Shown: positions 6,336 to 7,484 of the stretch, piece by piece | Layout: each line of letters opens with the position of its first letter | Position numbering within the stretch: position 1 is the first letter of the stretch | Assembly: GCA_040268355.1 (NCBI GenBank) | Contig: JAWRIT010000095.1 | Span: 1-7,484 of the forward strand | Reading direction: 5' to 3' | Source of the DNA: UBA1367 sp040268355 | GTDB taxonomy: Bacteria; Actinomycetota; Coriobacteriia; Coriobacteriales; Atopobiaceae | Length of the DNA stretch: 7,484 nucleotides | Program-made: the position numbers and the translations under genes | The notes under the pieces: model-generated | Database searches by the model: none | Told to the model about the DNA's origin: nothing | Seen by the model: the letters and a program-made list of their open reading frames with translations, nothing else

Positions 6336-7130
6336 ATGTCAACCATCCAGGACGCCTTTGCCGCAAGTCCCAACGGCAAGGCCCTCATCCCCTTCATCAC
6401 CGTGGGCGATCCCACGATAGAGGTAACCGAACAGCTGGTGGTCGCCCTGGCCGAGGCGGGGGCAGACCTGATCGAGCTGGGCATTCCCTTCTCCGATCCC
6501 ATGGCGGAGGGGCCCGTCATCGAGGCTGCCAACGTCCGTGCCCTGCGCAACCAGGTGACCACCGACGACGTCTTTGCCATGGTCGCCCGCCTGCGCGCGA
6601 GTGGCTGCACCGTACCACTGGTGATCATGACCTATGCCAACGTGGTCTTCTCCTATGGGATCGAGCGCTTTGCCGCCCGCGAGCGCGAGGTGGGTCTGGC
6701 CGGCGTCATCCTGCCTGACGTCCCACACGAGGAGAAACCCGAGTTCGCAGAGGTCTTCGCCGCAGAGGGGCTGGATGTGGTAAGCCTCATCGCTCCGACC
6801 TCGCACGAGCGCATCCGCGAGATTGCGGCCGACGCGCGCGGGTTCGTCTACATCGTGAGCTCGCTCGGCGTGACGGGCGTGCGCAGCGAGATAACGAGCG
6901 ACATCGAAGGCATGGTGACGTTCATTCGCGAGGTGCGGCCGGAGCTTCCGTGCGCGGTGGGCTTTGGCATCTCCACGCCCGAGCAGGCGGCGCAGATGGC
7001 CGCCGTCAGTGACGGCGCCATCGTGGGTTCGGCCATCGTGCGCATGATCGGTGAGCTGGGGGAGCAGTGCGTCGAGCCGGTGGCTGCCGCCGTGCGCGAG
7101 CTCGCCGACGCCGTTCACAGCGTCGCCTAA
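6336..7130 (+). CDS. trpA: Tryptophan synthase alpha chain (TrpA)
   Basis: TrpA is the TIM-barrel alpha subunit that cleaves indole-3-glycerol phosphate to indole and glyceraldehyde 3-phosphate, passing indole to TrpB. It has 264 residues, as usual. PFITVGDP (19-26) starts the barrel. ELGIPFSDPMAEGPVIE (47-63) contains the catalytic Glu (E47, equivalent to E49 of the enterobacterial enzyme). The residue at the catalytic Asp60 position is Glu (E58) instead. VILPDVPHEE (124-133), LIAPTS (151-156), SSLGVTGVRSE (175-185, the mobile loop 6 with its Thr), GFGIS (209-213) and GSAIV (231-235) form the phosphate-binding face. SSLGVTGVR and AEGP look Clostridia-like. The start is ATG 6336 with AGAGGAG (6323-6329) six bases upstream. 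It is the last gene of the operon. Confidence 0.97.
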   Translation: MSTIQDAFAASPNGKALIPFITVGDPTIEVTEQLVVALAEAGADLIELGIPFSDPMAEGPVIEAANVRALRNQVTTDDVFAMVARLRASGCTVPLVIMTYANVVFSYGIERFAAREREVGLAGVILPDVPHEEKPEFAEVFAAEGLDVVSLIAPTSHERIREIAADARGFVYIVSSLGVTGVRSEITSDIEGMVTFIREVRPELPCAVGFGISTPEQAAQMAAVSDGAIVGSAIVRMIGELGEQCVEPVAAAVRELADAVHSVA

Positions 7131-7154
7131 TGCGGACACAAGGCTTGCGTTTTT
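7121..7154 (+). terminator. Candidate operon terminator overlapping the trpA stop
   Basis: CGT (7121-7123) can pair with GCG (7147-7149), and GCCT (7125-7128) with AGGC (7141-7144), with a small internal mismatch and a 12-base loop. TTTTT (7150-7154) follows directly. The stem is short and interrupted, and its 5' arm includes the first base of the trpA stop codon, where terminating ribosomes would interfere. The T-run directly after a GC stem is the best intrinsic-terminator feature downstream of trpA, but strength is doubtful. Confidence 0.35.
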
Positions 7155-7159
7155 CGTCC

Positions 7160-7189
7160 CTGACAGGTGCCGCATGCATCTGCCGTCAG
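7160..7189 (+). terminator. Hairpin after trpA, possible second terminator
   Basis: CTGAC (7160-7164) pairs with GTCAG (7185-7189), and AGGTGC (7165-7170) with GCATCT (7176-7181, one G-U). The loop is CGCAT, with a three-base bulge (7182-7184). The stem is convincing, but only a late, weak CCTTTTCCC tract (7199-7207) follows, so it may act as a 3'-end stabiliser instead of a terminator. A competing stem, ATGCGG(A)CAC (7130-7139) with GTGCCGCAT (7167-7175), is also possible. Confidence 0.35.
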
Positions 7190-7425
7190 TGTCGCCGTCC
7201 TTTTCCCTTCGCCTGTGGTGTGCTTACCGGCTGAATCTCCCCAGTCGTCCTCGCTTTGCGCCGTTTGTTTGAGACGGCTCCTACGGGGAAGGGGCACCGC
7301 GCACGCCGCCTGCCGCACCGGTTGGAACTGCCAGGCAGCCTGGAGAGGCGGCGCGCTGAGAGCGCCTGTAGACGCTTGCACGAGTGGAGATGGGGCTCCA
7401 GGACCTTTTCGCACGAAACGGCCCT

Positions 7426-7484
7426 TAGAATGGCTCTGGTGAGTTTTCGCAGGTGAGAGGCTTGGATCCCATGCCTGTGTGGGT
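7426..7484 (+). promoter_or_regulatory. Possible promoter and start of a downstream gene (cut by window end)
   Basis: TAGAAT (7426-7431) matches the -10 consensus at five of six positions, but no clear -35 lies 16-18 bases upstream. GAGAGG (7455-7460) precedes an ATG at 7471 by ten bases, which would begin a protein MPVW. An in-frame GTG at 7453 is an alternative start. Only 14 bases of the putative gene are visible, so neither its reality nor its product can be judged. Confidence 0.2.

Larger units (their letters stand above)
7131..7484. other. Non-coding region downstream of trpA, structured, no recognised gene
   Basis: No reading frame on either strand here looks like a protein I recognise. 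The longest ones are of shadow type, with Arg/Ala/Pro-rich composition and no ribosome site. Besides the hairpins near trpA, the region contains GCCGTTT/GAGACGGC-type pairing (7260-7266 with 7272-7278), CCAGG/CCTGG (7331-7335 with 7339-7343), GGCGC/GCGCC (7350-7354 with 7362-7366), and CCTGGAG/CTCCAGG (7339-7345 with 7396-7402). The last is mutually exclusive with CCAGG/CCTGG. It may be ordinary spacer, or the 5' leader of the next gene. Confidence 0.5.

Noticed and set aside
4730..6628. A 632-codon open frame on the minus strand opposite trpF, trpB and trpA
   Set aside because: Same reason: it mirrors well-supported + strand genes and shows no motifs of its own.
7289..7301. Second T-box-like motif, AAGGGGCACCGCG
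   Set aside because: It resembles the genuine T-box at 329-342 but lacks the T of TGGN needed to pair with the tRNA CCA end. No specifier stem, antiterminator partner or T-run surrounds it.
7285..7350. Faint glycine-riboswitch resemblance (GAAGGGGCA ... GGAACTGCCAGGC)
   Set aside because: The conserved GCAA and the GAGAG/CTCTC pairing are missing, so the match is too degenerate to call. An Rfam RF00504 search would settle it.
7355..7361. CTGAGA-like TPP riboswitch core at GCTGAGA
   Set aside because: The required downstream ACC...GAACCTGA segment of the thi-box is absent.

Overview
The window is a complete, seven-gene tryptophan biosynthesis operon, trpE-trpG-trpD-trpC-trpF-trpB-trpA. All genes lie on the + strand between 423 and 7130, behind a long RNA leader. 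High G+C (clearly above 60% by eye) and strong third-position G/C bias suggest a high-GC Gram-positive. A T-box leader, a dedicated trpF inside one contiguous operon, and Clostridia-like motifs in TrpF and TrpA fit the class Coriobacteriia (Olsenella/Atopobium-like) better than Streptomyces or mycobacteria. This taxonomic guess is inference from motifs and organisation, not from a search.

Region by region: 1-96 is promoter-proximal DNA with a weak extended -10 candidate at 58-66. Bases 97-394 form a tryptophan-specific T-box riboswitch. It has a Stem I with specifier codon TGG at 177-179, the T-box sequence at 329-342, an antiterminator, and a mutually exclusive 12-bp intrinsic terminator followed by six T (359-394). 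The seven genes then follow. trpE/trpG, trpC/trpF and trpF/trpB each overlap by 4 bp (GTGA, ATGA, ATGA). Gaps of 23 bp (G-D), 51 bp (D-C) and 67 bp (B-A) separate the rest, and the last two contain stem-loops. Bases 7131-7484 hold no recognisable gene. They carry candidate terminator hairpins just after trpA, several GC-rich hairpins, and possibly the promoter and start codon of a gene that continues outside the window.

Together the enzymes turn chorismate into tryptophan. TrpE and TrpG make anthranilate, TrpD adds the phosphoribosyl group, TrpF isomerises, TrpC closes the indole ring, and TrpA and TrpB make tryptophan from indole-3-glycerol phosphate and serine. Uncharged tRNA-Trp sensed by the T-box should switch the whole operon on. 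I see no evidence of a previously undescribed system. The observations most worth a second look are the textbook-complete transcriptional T-box in a high-GC organism, a Glu in place of the catalytic Asp in TrpA, the structured gap between trpB and trpA, and the structured non-coding tail.
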